This document shows positions 1 to 9,829 of a DNA stretch of 64,000 nt, in pieces. Both the position numbers and the translations under genes were made by a program. Every line of letters starts with the position of its first letter. Within the stretch, counting starts at the first letter, position 1. The DNA comes from Telmatactis stephensoni (taxonomy: Eukaryota; Cnidaria; Anthozoa; Actiniaria; Isophelliidae). The stretch lies in contig JALIZF010001757.1 in the NCBI GenBank assembly GCA_029948255.1, positions 620,001-684,000 on the forward strand, in the 5' to 3' direction. The notes beneath the pieces were generated by a model. That model worked only from the letters and a program-made list of their open reading frames with translations. It was not told the origin of the DNA and did not search any database.

Positions 1-8
1 GAGACACT

Positions 9-273
9 GACAAGCGGTCTCTTTCAGTTTTTGCGGTACGTAGCATCTCACGGGGATATGATTGATGGAAGCTTACTAGAAGTCTTGCAGACTTTTCCGC
101 AGTATTTTCTGTGTTTATTTAGAAGACATTCAGCGACTTGCGTGCACTCATTCACTAACGCTTTGGTTTGCTTTGCAGACTATCTTGAAGTGCATTCTAC
201 CTTGAGTTTCAGACATTGACAAGCGGTCTCTTTCTGTTTTTGCAGTACGTAGCATCTCACGGGGATATGATGA
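9..273. repeat. Direct repeat, two ~55-bp copies 209 bp apart
   Basis: Copies at about 9-64 and 218-273 are nearly identical. They share a pyrimidine-rich run ending in a CAG or CGG, then TACGTAGCATCTCACGGGGA. The second copy reads like a splice acceptor followed by an exon start, so this may be a duplicated exon edge. I recognise no protein in either copy. Confidence 0.7.
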
Positions 274-1500
274 GTTGCAAAATGTTACTGTCCTTGTTAA
301 GAAAGTGTTCGTTTATCAAAGCAGTAAAAGCTTTATTTGTTACCTTCCTTTGTTTTATTTCAACTGTTAGTTACTGGTAGTTTCATTCTATGTTTGAGGT
401 AAAGTTGTATGAGATACAAAATGTCATAATCGTGAGCTACATCAGAATGGCTAGGAACTGATTAGTAATCTGTATATGATTTTTAATGGTTAAGTATGAC
501 TAATCGATTAATTTCTTTTATTTTTAGAAAAGAATTGCAGGGGACTATCTTGCCTTGAATGAAGAAGCGGATTTATAATTCTGATTGAAAGAATTATAGA
601 TGCACTCGGCTAATTAACTAAACCTCTTTGACAAAAATAACATATATACACCTGTAGTTAACCTTTTCTTATTCTTGCGCTCCTATCAATCAAATGTGAA
701 AGTTATCTGTTTTGTATATGGAATGAATTGAGAAGACAGTACAAGCAATAATCATGTAGGGTAGAAACATGGACTTTGATAGTCTCCACATAAATGCGCA
801 AGCGTTAAAAATACTGGACACTTAAAGAATACAGTAAGAATACAACGATAGAATAAATCAAATATTGTTTCTCGCGTTATTACTCTACAAAGAACTGATC
901 TAGCTTTCCTTTAAAGGCGCGGGTTTAAACAAATCAAACATATTGGCACAAATTGATCCATCAACCAAATCAAAGCACAACCAGCATCGTGTAACATCAC
1001 CAACAAGGTTTTTGGCCAGCCATGTTGGATGTTGGGTCAACATGTTGGATCCGTTTAAACCTGCCTTGACGATTCATCATCATCATCATCATTATCATAC
1101 TTTATTATACTTTACTCTAGGTATGGCTTTACATAAAATGACGTGCTTACAAGACAGTATATATATTTTTCTTTTCTTTTTTCTTTTTTGTTTCTTTTTT
1201 AAGATATTTTTTACAAGATGGTATTTTTTTACGTACAATACACATATTTTTACAAGATGGTATTCGTGCAATATTTACAAGACAGTTTTTCATTAGCTCA
1301 TACCTAGGGCAAGGCAGTCGAAAAAGAAACCACAAGGCTTACAATTTTAAGGCTACCTTTAAATTTCATAAACACTGGAAACAAATATTCTTCATAGTGC
1401 TAGCAATGTATACTCAGATAAAGAAAGGAAATAAAGATCTTATTAGCAATATATGTTACACATATTGTATATAGATAAATACGTGGTAATCATTTAATTT
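274..1500. other. Noncoding AT-rich stretch
   Basis: No supported gene. It holds a short (CAT)n run near 1076-1096, a T/C-rich tract near 1163-1212, and two copies of an ACAAGATGGTATT motif 39 bp apart (about 1213 and 1252). Open frames here are short and low in complexity. Confidence 0.6.
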
Positions 1501-1617
1501 GTGGTGGCTAATTTTCCTACTTACAAAAAAGGTAACGGATCTCCAGAAAGTCGCTCCATGGTGACAAAGTGTGGTACTCAGTCAATCGAGAAGGCAGTCA
1601 TGATTGGTTTTATCTAC

Positions 1618-1999
1618 AGCCTTGTTTTCACTGGTGACATAAGCGCAAGTAGCATACGCAGACTCAGTTCCATATTTATCAAGAAACAGACAAGCACTGT
1701 TAATGATCATATTTCTGAGATTGCGCATGCTGCTTAATTATAACCGCTGTTACACGTTGCAGTATTTCCTGCAACGTGTTTCGCAGTAGCGTTGCGAACA
1801 GCTTTCCCGAGCCACTGCAGGCACCGTGCAAAAATTGCTGCCATCACTGATTTCTTGTGAAGATTTTGCTGGATGCAGGGTATATTACACGTTGCAATTA
1901 ATGGTGTGTGCAACTTGCGTCACAACGGCATTGCAAGACTAGTTGCAGACAATGATGTCACCTTGAAACAGCACTCATGTCACTAGTGAAAACAAGGCT
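1618..1999. mobile_element. Candidate short inverted-repeat element (MITE)
   Basis: The left end AGCCTTGTTTTCACT and the right end AGTGAAAACAAGGCT are inverted repeats of about 22 bp with few mismatches. They resemble the ends of the TAA-flanked element at 59358-59540, and both contain ATAAGCGCAAG just inside the left end or arm. No clean target duplication is visible: the flanks read TAC and CAT. The interior has a 10-bp hairpin near 1752-1777 (CACGTTGCAG and its complement). An open frame at 1501-1737 overlaps the left part but matches no family I know. Confidence 0.5.
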
Positions 2000-2510
2000 C
2001 ATGCTTGAAATTATCCTGCAACACCTCCGTTTAACAGATGACAAAGCGATAGACGCAAAAATACGATAGGTTTGCGTGGCTAGCGCTATTCTAAAAAATA
2101 GCTCGTGTGATAGACACATGAAACTGACAAAGATCATGAAATTGTTATCGTACTGAAAAAAATACTGCGAAACATACATGAAAACATTTCTTAATTTCAA
2201 ACAAGTGATCAGACAAAATTCAAACTGCCAAAATCAGACTCAAAGAGATAAAACATTTGATTCAGTCTATATCGGACTTGTGACGTCCCTATTGACTTTT
2301 TGCAATAGACGTTCTCGTAAACAATTTTTCTTGGCTGGACAACTTTTCAATAGAACACTGTATGGCTGAGAGCACATGAATGGCAATGTTTGTCCGTCAT
2401 TTAGAAGCTAGATAATAAGATTAAAGGACTTCTATCAGCTGATTGACAGCTGATCAAGAGTATAAAAGCAGTGCTAGAGCTTGTTTACCCGTCAGATTGT
2501 TGTAAGTGAT
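2000..2510. other. Noncoding, TATA-like motif
   Basis: Nothing coding is supported here. A TATAAAAG motif at 2461 precedes the DUF7869-type segment by about 50 bp, but that segment is also preceded by a good splice acceptor, so promoter use is uncertain. Confidence 0.35.
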
Positions 2511-2517
2511 TTTCCAG

Positions 2518-3477
2518 CAAGAAGATGAACGATTAAGTGGACGTTGCCTGACATCCAACATCATGCAAAGGGAGCTTTCTGATGGTGTTTCGTCTTTCAA
2601 TTTTGACTTCCAGAAAAATATTTGTTGTCCGAAGCTTTCCTGTCAAGAATCTTACTATTCCAGCAAACTAACGACGTATGCGTTCGGAATCCACAGTGGC
2701 GAAACTCAGAAAGGAACAGCCTATGTCTGGCCAGAAAGTGTTGCACCAAAGCATCCCAATACGTTACTGTCATGTCTCGACCGTCACCTACGAGAAACTG
2801 AAGAACACAGAAAATGGTGCATTTTTTGGGCGGATAATACTCGCTCCCAAAACAAGAATTACACCGTTGTCATGTATTTTGAGAACTTGGTTTCTTCTGG
2901 AGCCAGGCAAAGGATCGATTATAAATTCTTCATACCGGGACACTCTGATGGGCCGGTTGACAGAAATACGGGACAATGTGAGAACATTTTAAGGAGAGCG
3001 CAAACCATTGAAACACCAAAGGACTACATCAATCTGATCAACAACAAACTAGGTCCAGGCATGAATTGGGTCGAAATGGAACAAGATCACTTTAAATGCT
3101 ACTCAAGATGGCTCAGAGAAAAGTACGTCGAACAGAGAAAGGACATTCATGGTCAACCTTGTTGCTTTAGTCAAGCAATGCACTTTAATTTTGGGATTGG
3201 CGAGCGTTTGGATTGGACTGACAATCGTATAAAAACATTTCGTCATCCTGGTGTCATGTGGATGAAAAAAACTCTGAATCCTCAAGAAGAACCAGTTGTA
3301 TTAGACTTGAGACCTGCGGGGCCTGAAACACAACTCGACAACACTACTTTAAGGGCATTAAACAACAAACCAATTAAACTTTCTGAGAAAAAGTGCCATG
3401 ATCTACTACTCAGCCTAAGCAAATACCTTAGCCCTAGCGCTAACGCATATTATCGTAGAATCATCGGAGGAAAGTGA
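2518..3477 (+). CDS. DUF7869-type protein, catalytic C-terminal exon
   Basis: The open frame carries the hallmark run of DUF7869-type proteins, which are very numerous in cnidarian genomes and probably transposon-derived. Visible motifs are FWADNTRSQNKN, FFIPGHSDGPVD and the final basic tail. The motif order (acidic-Asn-Gln-Lys-Asn, then Pro-Gly-His-Ser, then Asp) fits an RNase-H-like nuclease core; that reading is inference. TTTTCCAG at 2510-2517 gives a splice acceptor in frame, so I start the exon at 2518; the first ATG is at 2563. The frame is open to the stop, with an AATAAA downstream near 3671. The N-terminal part is missing upstream: related N-terminal exons lie downstream at 4362-5805 instead. 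Confidence 0.7.
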   Translation, partial: QEDERLSGRCLTSNIMQRELSDGVSSFNFDFQKNICCPKLSCQESYYSSKLTTYAFGIHSGETQKGTAYVWPESVAPKHPNTLLSCLDRHLRETEEHRKWCIFWADNTRSQNKNYTVVMYFENLVSSGARQRIDYKFFIPGHSDGPVDRNTGQCENILRRAQTIETPKDYINLINNKLGPGMNWVEMEQDHFKCYSRWLREKYVEQRKDIHGQPCCFSQAMHFNFGIGERLDWTDNRIKTFRHPGVMWMKKTLNPQEEPVVLDLRPAGPETQLDNTTLRALNNKPIKLSEKKCHDLLLSLSKYLSPSANAYYRRIIGGK

Positions 3478-3935
3478 ACTGTTAGTATTATTACGTAAAA
3501 CATTTGCCTGTATTTTGCAACTACATCCCTTGTTCAGATTATCTAAAGAACATTTTTTTGTAAAATAGAATGAGAGAAAATCAATCAAGGTGTATAATAT
3601 ATAATACAAACAACGTTACGGAGTTATGAGTGTACTATAATTTGCATTTCCCTACTCTTATATTTACTTCAAATAAAAATATGTAGTAGTAGTCGATTGT
3701 AGTTTACTCACTGTCGTGGTTATAAAGAAGAATACAGAAAATCTCACCCCTGCTGGTATATGAAAATGAAAAAGGCAAAGTAACATAGACGGCACATCCA
3801 TTTGAAAAGCATGACCGTAAACCACCACCCATATAACAATAAAGTGCCACGCTTGAGTTTCAGTGCAATGACGAAAACTTGTGGAGTTAAATCAATCTGT
3901 GCTACAGCGGTCTTGAAAAAGAAAAAGAAAAAAGT
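3478..3935. other. 3' flank of DUF7869-type segment
   Basis: AT-rich sequence with a polyadenylation-like AATAAA near 3671. No further gene is supported. Confidence 0.4.
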
Positions 3936-4275
3936 CAGGAATAAACATGTCCGTACCGCTCCTTGGGAATGTGCGATGACAAAAAAACGCGCCTATAGAA
4001 TGCTAAGTTCATATAATTAGCTACTACTTACGAATTAGCCAAGAGTTAACACATCCTTTATTACCGCTCTCTTTATAATAATTGTCTTGAGAATGACGGC
4101 TGATAAAAAAATCGCACCTATGGCAAGCTAAGTTCATTTAATTAACTACTACTTACGAATTAGCCGAGAGTTAACATGTCCTTACTGCTCTCTTTATAAT
4201 AATTCTCTTGGGAATGACGGCTGATCAAAATCGCACATATAGGATCTAATTTCATTTGATTAACTATTACTTAAC
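3936..4275. repeat. Minisatellite, ~122-bp unit, about 2.7 copies
   Basis: Units begin near 3963, 4087 and 4208, each opening with a TTGGGAATG-like segment. They share GCTAAGTTCAT, CTACTACTTACGAATTAGCC and CTCTTTATAATAATT. A partial unit end (near 3945) precedes the first. An open frame at 3802-4020 runs into the first unit and is not credible as a gene. Confidence 0.8.
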
Positions 4276-4361
4276 AAGTCCCTACACAATACCTATTCCC
4301 CTAGGGACATCAACCTGTTGAATATAACTGCACTGCACATCACTAGTTGTTCAATCTAGCC

Positions 4362-4886
4362 ATGGATAGAAGTACTGGCTTTGAATACAAATTTGACCCA
4401 GAAAAGCACGTCAGGCAGCATCAGCGAAACAAAAGAAATCACGAACACGGGCGTCTTCCAAGAGCAAAAAGACAGAAAACATCAAGCAGGAGGAAAACGA
4501 TTCCGACGGCAAGAAAAAACAGGCCTCACACTAGTGTCCAAGATATGAACTTGCAATGCTGCACAGAGAACACATGCCTTTTAAACCAAGGACATGAAGT
4601 TATCGCTACCATACGAAAGAACTTTGACAATAAACTTTATGACCAACAAAACACTTATTTGAGTTCCCTCAATGGTGTTGAACTGAAAAACCAGAGAAAC
4701 TCCATAACTTACAACATTCGAGATCAATCTGGTCTGAGAAAAGTGAAAATATGCACGGGCAGCGTTCTTAAAGATCTTTGGAGTAGGAAAAAAGTGGATA
4801 CGAGTCTTACTAAAGAAAATTCAACCATGCACTGGCAACGTGCAAGAAGATCAGAGACGAAACAACAGAAATCAGAAGAAACTCCC
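4362..4886 (+). CDS. DUF7869-type protein, N-terminal exon
   Basis: It starts at an ATG in good context (GCCATGG at 4360). It encodes a Lys/Arg-rich leader, then a Cys-containing segment (CCTENTCLL) followed by the IRKNF..LYDQQNTYLSSLN stretch that in this family precedes the YNI-D-G-KVC motif, also present here. Two donors are possible: GTTAGT at 4887, which keeps frame with the next exon at 5368, and GTGAGC at 4906, which does not. I prefer the first. The downstream exon 5368-5805 continues the same family; the catalytic domain expected after it is absent. Confidence 0.6.
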
Positions 4887-4996
4887 GTTAGTATTAAAAG
4901 CCGAGGTGAGCAGTCTTTAAAGAACTTTTGAAAGGTTACTTTTAAAGACTGATTGTGATTTGAACCTCAGATGTGTTTTCGTATTTGCTAGTGATT

Positions 4997-5190
4997 AAGA
5001 CTGGTATCCATTTGATCGCTACATTCTCCACGATTGCTCAGAAACGTGTTCAGCGATTGCAGCTGATTCTTGGCGATCAAATGGAAACCAAACTTTTTAT
5101 TGTGCTTATTAACGCTTTCTTGTTCGCTAAGATCGCTCATGACCTCATTTTTCAGCGATCTCAGCAATCCTAGCAATCAAATGGCAATCA
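4997..5190. mobile_element. Possible inverted-repeat element in the intron
   Basis: A motif close to TCCATTTGATCGC near 5005 recurs inverted near 5077 and, more diverged, near 5170-5185. The outer pair looks like terminal inverted repeats of about 35 bp with mismatches. No target duplication could be defined. It lies in the presumed intron between the two DUF7869-type exons. Confidence 0.4.
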
Positions 5191-5367
5191 GGCATTACAA
5201 AATGTTCCTTAGTAATTAGAATTAAATACCCTATATGAAATGACTACGGGGCACAAAAACAACCCTTTTAGTATAGCTGTCAGCAAAGTCAAAATTCAGT
5301 CGAGTTATAACAAGAGTATTTCTATATTTGTATTTAACATGTCTATCTTTCTCCATTGTTGTTTCAG

Positions 5368-5805
5368 GTAGTCGAACACATACATAGCTATGAACGTGAA
5401 GTATCGCATTATGCCAGAGAGAAGACTAGAGACCGAGAATTTCTAGATTCAAACTTGACAATTGCTGAGATATGGTGTCAGTTTCGTAGAAAGAAAGAGG
5501 AAGAAGGCGTCAATATCACATTATGTTATACCTCATTCAGAAATATATTTCGTAAATTTAAGCTTTCTTTTCGAAAACCTTATGCCGATACGTGTGGCTT
5601 ATGTGATGGCTTCTCAATTATCATGAAATATGCAAAAGACGAAAAAGAGAAGAACGCACAAAGATTAAAATCCGAACATGTTCAGAAAGCAGATCAACAC
5701 TATGACTGCATCAACTACGATCTTAAAACTTTTCAAAAAGAAAAAAACAACAGAATAGAATGTGCTTGGACACTTCCTCCCGTATGGATAGAACCAGGCA
5801 GCTAG
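5368..5805 (+). CDS. DUF7869-type protein, middle exon (truncated end)
   Basis: It is preceded by a strong acceptor (TTGTTTCAG). The product opens with VVEHIHSYEREVSHYAR and continues with NIFRKFKLSFRKPYADTCGLC, which is the conserved segment just N-terminal of the catalytic core in this family. The frame ends soon after a DLKTFQKE stretch, where the catalytic domain should begin, so the copy is truncated. An AATAAA follows near 5983. Either the 2518-3477 exon belongs to a second copy, or the locus has been rearranged. Confidence 0.6.
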   Translation, partial: VVEHIHSYEREVSHYAREKTRDREFLDSNLTIAEIWCQFRRKKEEEGVNITLCYTSFRNIFRKFKLSFRKPYADTCGLCDGFSIIMKYAKDEKEKNAQRLKSEHVQKADQHYDCINYDLKTFQKEKNNRIECAWTLPPVWIEPGS

Positions 5806-6464
5806 TATCGCCCGTTCATAAAGGCTGGAACGCAAAACACTATCCTTCTATCTTTTGTGAGTTAAGCTTTGGTAATTTCTTGAACTGCAAAACAGAAAAA
5901 AGACACTGATTCCAACAGAATTTACTTATCATTGTATTTTCTCTTTTGCGCTGAAATTGTATTGTAAATATTAAACCAATTCAATAAAAGAAGTTGTAAT
6001 TCTATCCACGCCTCCTCTCCTTCAGACTACCTAGCCCCTAAGAGAAGAAAGAAGAAGAAAAATAAACAAAAAAAGTGTGCATATAGAATATAAATGAATA
6101 AATAAATAAATAAACAATACAATAGGAAGGCCACAAAGAATACTGATAGGAAACTCGAAACTAGAATCGTTTATATACCAAGATGCTAGGCGTAATTTTA
6201 CGGGGTGAAAAAATTGAAAACAAGAAGAGCTAAAAATCACTTGTGCGTGACTGATCCCAGCACAGCGATGGGCTCTACTTATCCATCACAACACAAAATT
6301 CATTTTTTTAGAACCTCGGTCAGTTATGGCTAAACACATTGTCAAGCACCGTTAGGTGGCATTTAACATTCCTCCAAGCTATCTAATGAGCGTTACTTCA
6401 TGTACGGATATATCTCTTGGCAAAGCCAAAAACTATATAAACAAACTGATAAATTTTCAAGCTT
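5806..6464. other. Noncoding gap with A-rich tract
   Basis: It contains an AATAAA near 5983, a purine/A-rich run with (AAAT)n near 6090-6115, and no supported gene. Confidence 0.4.
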
Positions 6465-7890
6465 ATGGCATTTGAATGGTTTCCAAAATTTTTAGCCAAT
6501 CGGATACAAGATGTCATAGATTCAATTGGGAAAGCTTTTACTGTCGACCATATCAACAAGCACACGTATATTTGTTGCTTGCACTGGCCAGGCCAGGCCG
6601 GCCCCACAGAGGAGCGAGATACGCCGCTAAAAGCAACGCTCTCTCGTGAACAGCTCAATAAGGAGCTCAAGCCCAAAAGAAAAGCACCGAGAGAGAGACC
6701 GGTTGTTTGTAAAAAACTACGCATTAATGACGACCATGAAGTCAGCTCAGGTGAAGCAGATGTCTATGATTCCCTGAATGATGAGGCAGAAAGCCTTAAT
6801 GATAACTCAGAAAACCAATCTGTCGATGCTGGGACCCAAACCAGCTTGTCAAAATACGAACTGGCGCTCAAAGTTGAATCTCTAATGCAAAGAAATGCCG
6901 CGGCTTCGACTTCCAGCGAAATCAGAAAGGAACAAGTAAGTAACATGTCCTACGATATAATTTCCAAGGATTTGAGTTTGATGAAACATTTTATTGGGCT
7001 AACTTCGTCGCAGTTTGAAATTCTTCACGACTTTCTGAATGAAGTTTGCCCATTAGACAAGAATTCCTACTGGAGTTACTCGAGTAAGTGCAAAGAAAGT
7101 AATAAGCCGACGCGAGCAAGCAAGGTGAATACAAGAAGAAATTTCTTAAAGCTCTCTACTAGGGAAAAGCTATATATTTGTCTTTTACGCCTCCGTCGTG
7201 GATTCACTATCAAAACAATGTCTGTTCTCTTGAGTACACCTACAAAGAAGATAAAAAAACAACAATAAGGGATATCTTCACAACTTTTATCCAACTGATG
7301 TTTCACATTTTCAGGGACATGGAAAATGTAATGTTTCCCTCAAGAGAGCTATATCGACGTTTTCTTCCTAAGGTTTTCAAGACTATGAGGAACATACGCT
7401 GCACTGTCGACTGTACGGAGTTTAGAGTGGAGACGTCGAGAGACTTTGCTAGGCAAGGAAACACTTTCTCTCAGTATAAACACTGTAACACATTCAAGTG
7501 CTTGATTGCTGTTGCACCCAATGGAGGTGCTTGTTTTGTATCCGATCTCTTCGAAGGAGATATCAACGATGTTGAAATTTTTGAACAGAGTGGAATTTTG
7601 AAGCATATCGATCCCTATGACCTTATATTGGTTGACAGGGGCTTCACTGTGCAAGATCTTGTTAATCCATTACAGGCCAAAATCAAGATTCCTGCATTTT
7701 TGAAAGGCAGAAAAAGCCTTAGTGCAGCAGGAAGATAGCAAAAGCAAGAATCCATGTGGAAAGGTTCAACCAGAGGCTGAAGGCCTTTAAGCTTATTGGT
7801 AGAACAATCCCTCTTTCTCTTGCCCCCCTTGCAACTCAAATGGTTGTTGTGGCCAGCTGTTTAGTAAATTTCCAGGAAGTTCTTTGTAAA
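6465..7890 (+). pseudogene. THAP-DDE_4 transposase, frameshifted copy A
   Basis: The first frame (6465-7268) encodes the second half of a THAP-like zinc domain (YICCLHWPGQAGPTEE), an acidic linker and a helix-turn-helix segment near 7160-7230. A frameshift in the A-rich stretch near 7255 moves the reading to a frame with [17 protein letters not shown] (first catalytic Asp), [10 protein letters not shown] and [11 protein letters not shown] (second Asp). A second frameshift near 7735 is needed to reach ARIHVERF (catalytic Glu) and the C-terminus, ending near 7890. The first THAP cysteine pair is not seen. The family is the DDE superfamily 4 type (PIF/Harbinger- and ISL2EU-like). An intact relative lies at 26258-27736 on the other strand. 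Confidence 0.8.
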
Positions 7891-8499
7891 TAGGCTGAAT
7901 TACCTTAAGGTAAGCTACAATAGTGAAACTCGGTGTTTACAAACAAAAGCATTCTGATGATAATATGCCAGGCCATATCACAAAGGTTTTTTCATGATTT
8001 ATTTGTTTCACCAGCCAATAGGTTTCTGATTGGTACAATACTGTAAATAACAAATGCTTCCTTCACACTGAGTATCACTATAATAGGACATGTTGGTGTA
8101 CGCAATAACCAGTAAGAGAGAATTTATAATAATGTGAAAAAATCAGTTCTACTTAACTCCACTGATTTTTCAAAGCTTTCAAGACTGCAGTTAAAAGGTA
8201 CTCTTTTTTTCACATTTTTATGAATTTCTTTGAACCAATGATCTTACTGCTCATGCGATTCTTGCATGATCATGTTTTTGGCACATATCAAGCAACCCAT
8301 AATGTAGTCTGTTATCATTTTTTTTTTTTTTTTTTTTTTTGTGAATCTCAAGCAACTGGAGAAAAATATTTTCATTGGCGAAATATGAAATACAAATTTA
8401 CTTGGTGTAGGATATTCATTAGGAATACTGACATGAGAAATCTAAATAGACATACATTAGCTATCATGTACAAAATACCAAATGGCTTAAATAAAAGCC
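7891..8499. other. Noncoding gap with poly-T
   Basis: It holds a T tract of about 22 bases near 8319-8340. Open frames are low in complexity and unsupported. Confidence 0.5.
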
Positions 8500-9129
8500 T
8501 GTAGGTTGTTTATTGAGAATTTGAAGTCCAGCTCCAACTCCCACCTTCAATCCATCGTAGATATACCAGTAGCCAGGAGGATACTGAAAGATGCAGATGT
8601 AATGATTTCCATTCCATAATGTTGCAGCCTGAAGGTTGAATACTCTACCTTGTAGGGTAATTGTATGGGGAAGATCTCTTACGTTAAGGATCCCAGAATG
8701 TCAACACCAAAAATAAACACATTCTGTAAGTTGAGGAAGCGTCGTGGTGTGTTCTTTCTTTCCCCATCACAGTGATAAGAGGCAAACTGGTTTCCATTTG
8801 TGTCTATTGTTGTGTTCTCTCTGAATTTGACAGTCGGAGGAGGTTTCTGTGAAAACTTTTTCCCACATGCACTTGTGTTAGGATGAATCCATTCATTTAG
8901 GGCACTGACAAAGTTCTTACTTCCATCAGATGGGATGCCAAGCAGTGTGCTGTGTGTGTTGTGCATGCTAGTGGGTTTTGGACAACTTGTCTCACTACAA
9001 AATGTTGTTATTTCAGTCTTGAGGAAATATTGAAATAAATACAGGATGTAGTCACCTTCATTTCCATAGAGATCAATGACACCAGCATGAATAATTGGAG
9101 GCACCGGCAGCACATAAAACTTGGCATCT
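8500..9129 (-). pseudogene. Ubiquitin-specific-protease-like fragment
   Basis: On the minus strand a splice acceptor (CTTCACAG) precedes an exon whose product runs from AKFYVLPVPPIIHAG through a Cys-rich part (FCSETSCPKP) to YHCDGERKN and VFIFGVDIL. After a one-base frameshift near 8690 the reading continues with LQGRVFNLQAATLWNGNHYI and GYWYIYDGLKVG. The last motifs resemble the catalytic-His box of C19 deubiquitinases (G-H-Y ... W-Y-x-Y-D), but no catalytic Cys box is visible, so only the C-terminal half is present. It lies between the THAP-DDE copy A and the YqaJ gene, so it may have been part of the same mobile unit; that is inference. Confidence 0.5.
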
Positions 9130-9829
9130 GTGAAGAGTTGGTGTAGAATATAATTAGGTAAGACCAATTCGAACGCACGTGAGTCTATTGTCGTTTATTG
9201 TGATCGAAAGAGTAGAGTAGAGTAGATTATAACTTGGTCGGTCTGATGTGATGTTACGTGATGTAATGTGAAGTAATGTGGTTCGAACTGAAATAGACAA
9301 ATTAAACATAATCGCTATAGCGTACATTCAGTGATACACTAAATACTAGCTAACGTTCTTAATTGATGTAGACATAGCAAAACGACATGAAGTAAACTGT
9401 TTTACGATCGCGAGTACTAGGAACTCTATAACAGTGACTAAAAGGTACAACCAAATCTTAGCTAAATGGTAACATGGAAGCGCTAGATATAAAGAAATAA
9501 TCACTGAATTACTATAAAAGGAAAAGTGGTTGACTTACTTTGGTATACGCAGTAGAATTGGTAGAAAGTAGATGAGATATATAGCAATAGTCGAATAGCA
9601 CGTGTAGTTACGATCGTGGGATAGGGTTGCAATGAATCGAGGGATAAAATTACTGTGTAAAGTGTACGTAGAAAAGCGTGACTATATTAGGTTACATATT
9701 AACGTAATTCGTGCGTTTCCTAGACTAACAGTTGGTGTTCAATAAGATATGCTGTTTTTAGTAGTGGGGCTAAGTTTCCTAAAGTATCCAAATCCAGTTT
9801 ATTGAGATTAACTATCACTTGGAGAATCA
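9130..9829. other. Noncoding, probable intron or intergenic
   Basis: Rich in short GTAGAGTAGA- and GTGATGTAATG-type microrepeats around 9207-9280. No gene is supported. Confidence 0.4.

Noticed and set aside
5367..5805. Phase match with the GTGAGC donor at 4906
   Set aside because: It leaves one unpaired base and a stop soon after the junction. GTTAGT at 4887 keeps the frame.
8220..8504. 94-codon open frame across the poly-T run
   Set aside because: Its centre is a poly-Phe artefact of the T tract. No homology or splice context.
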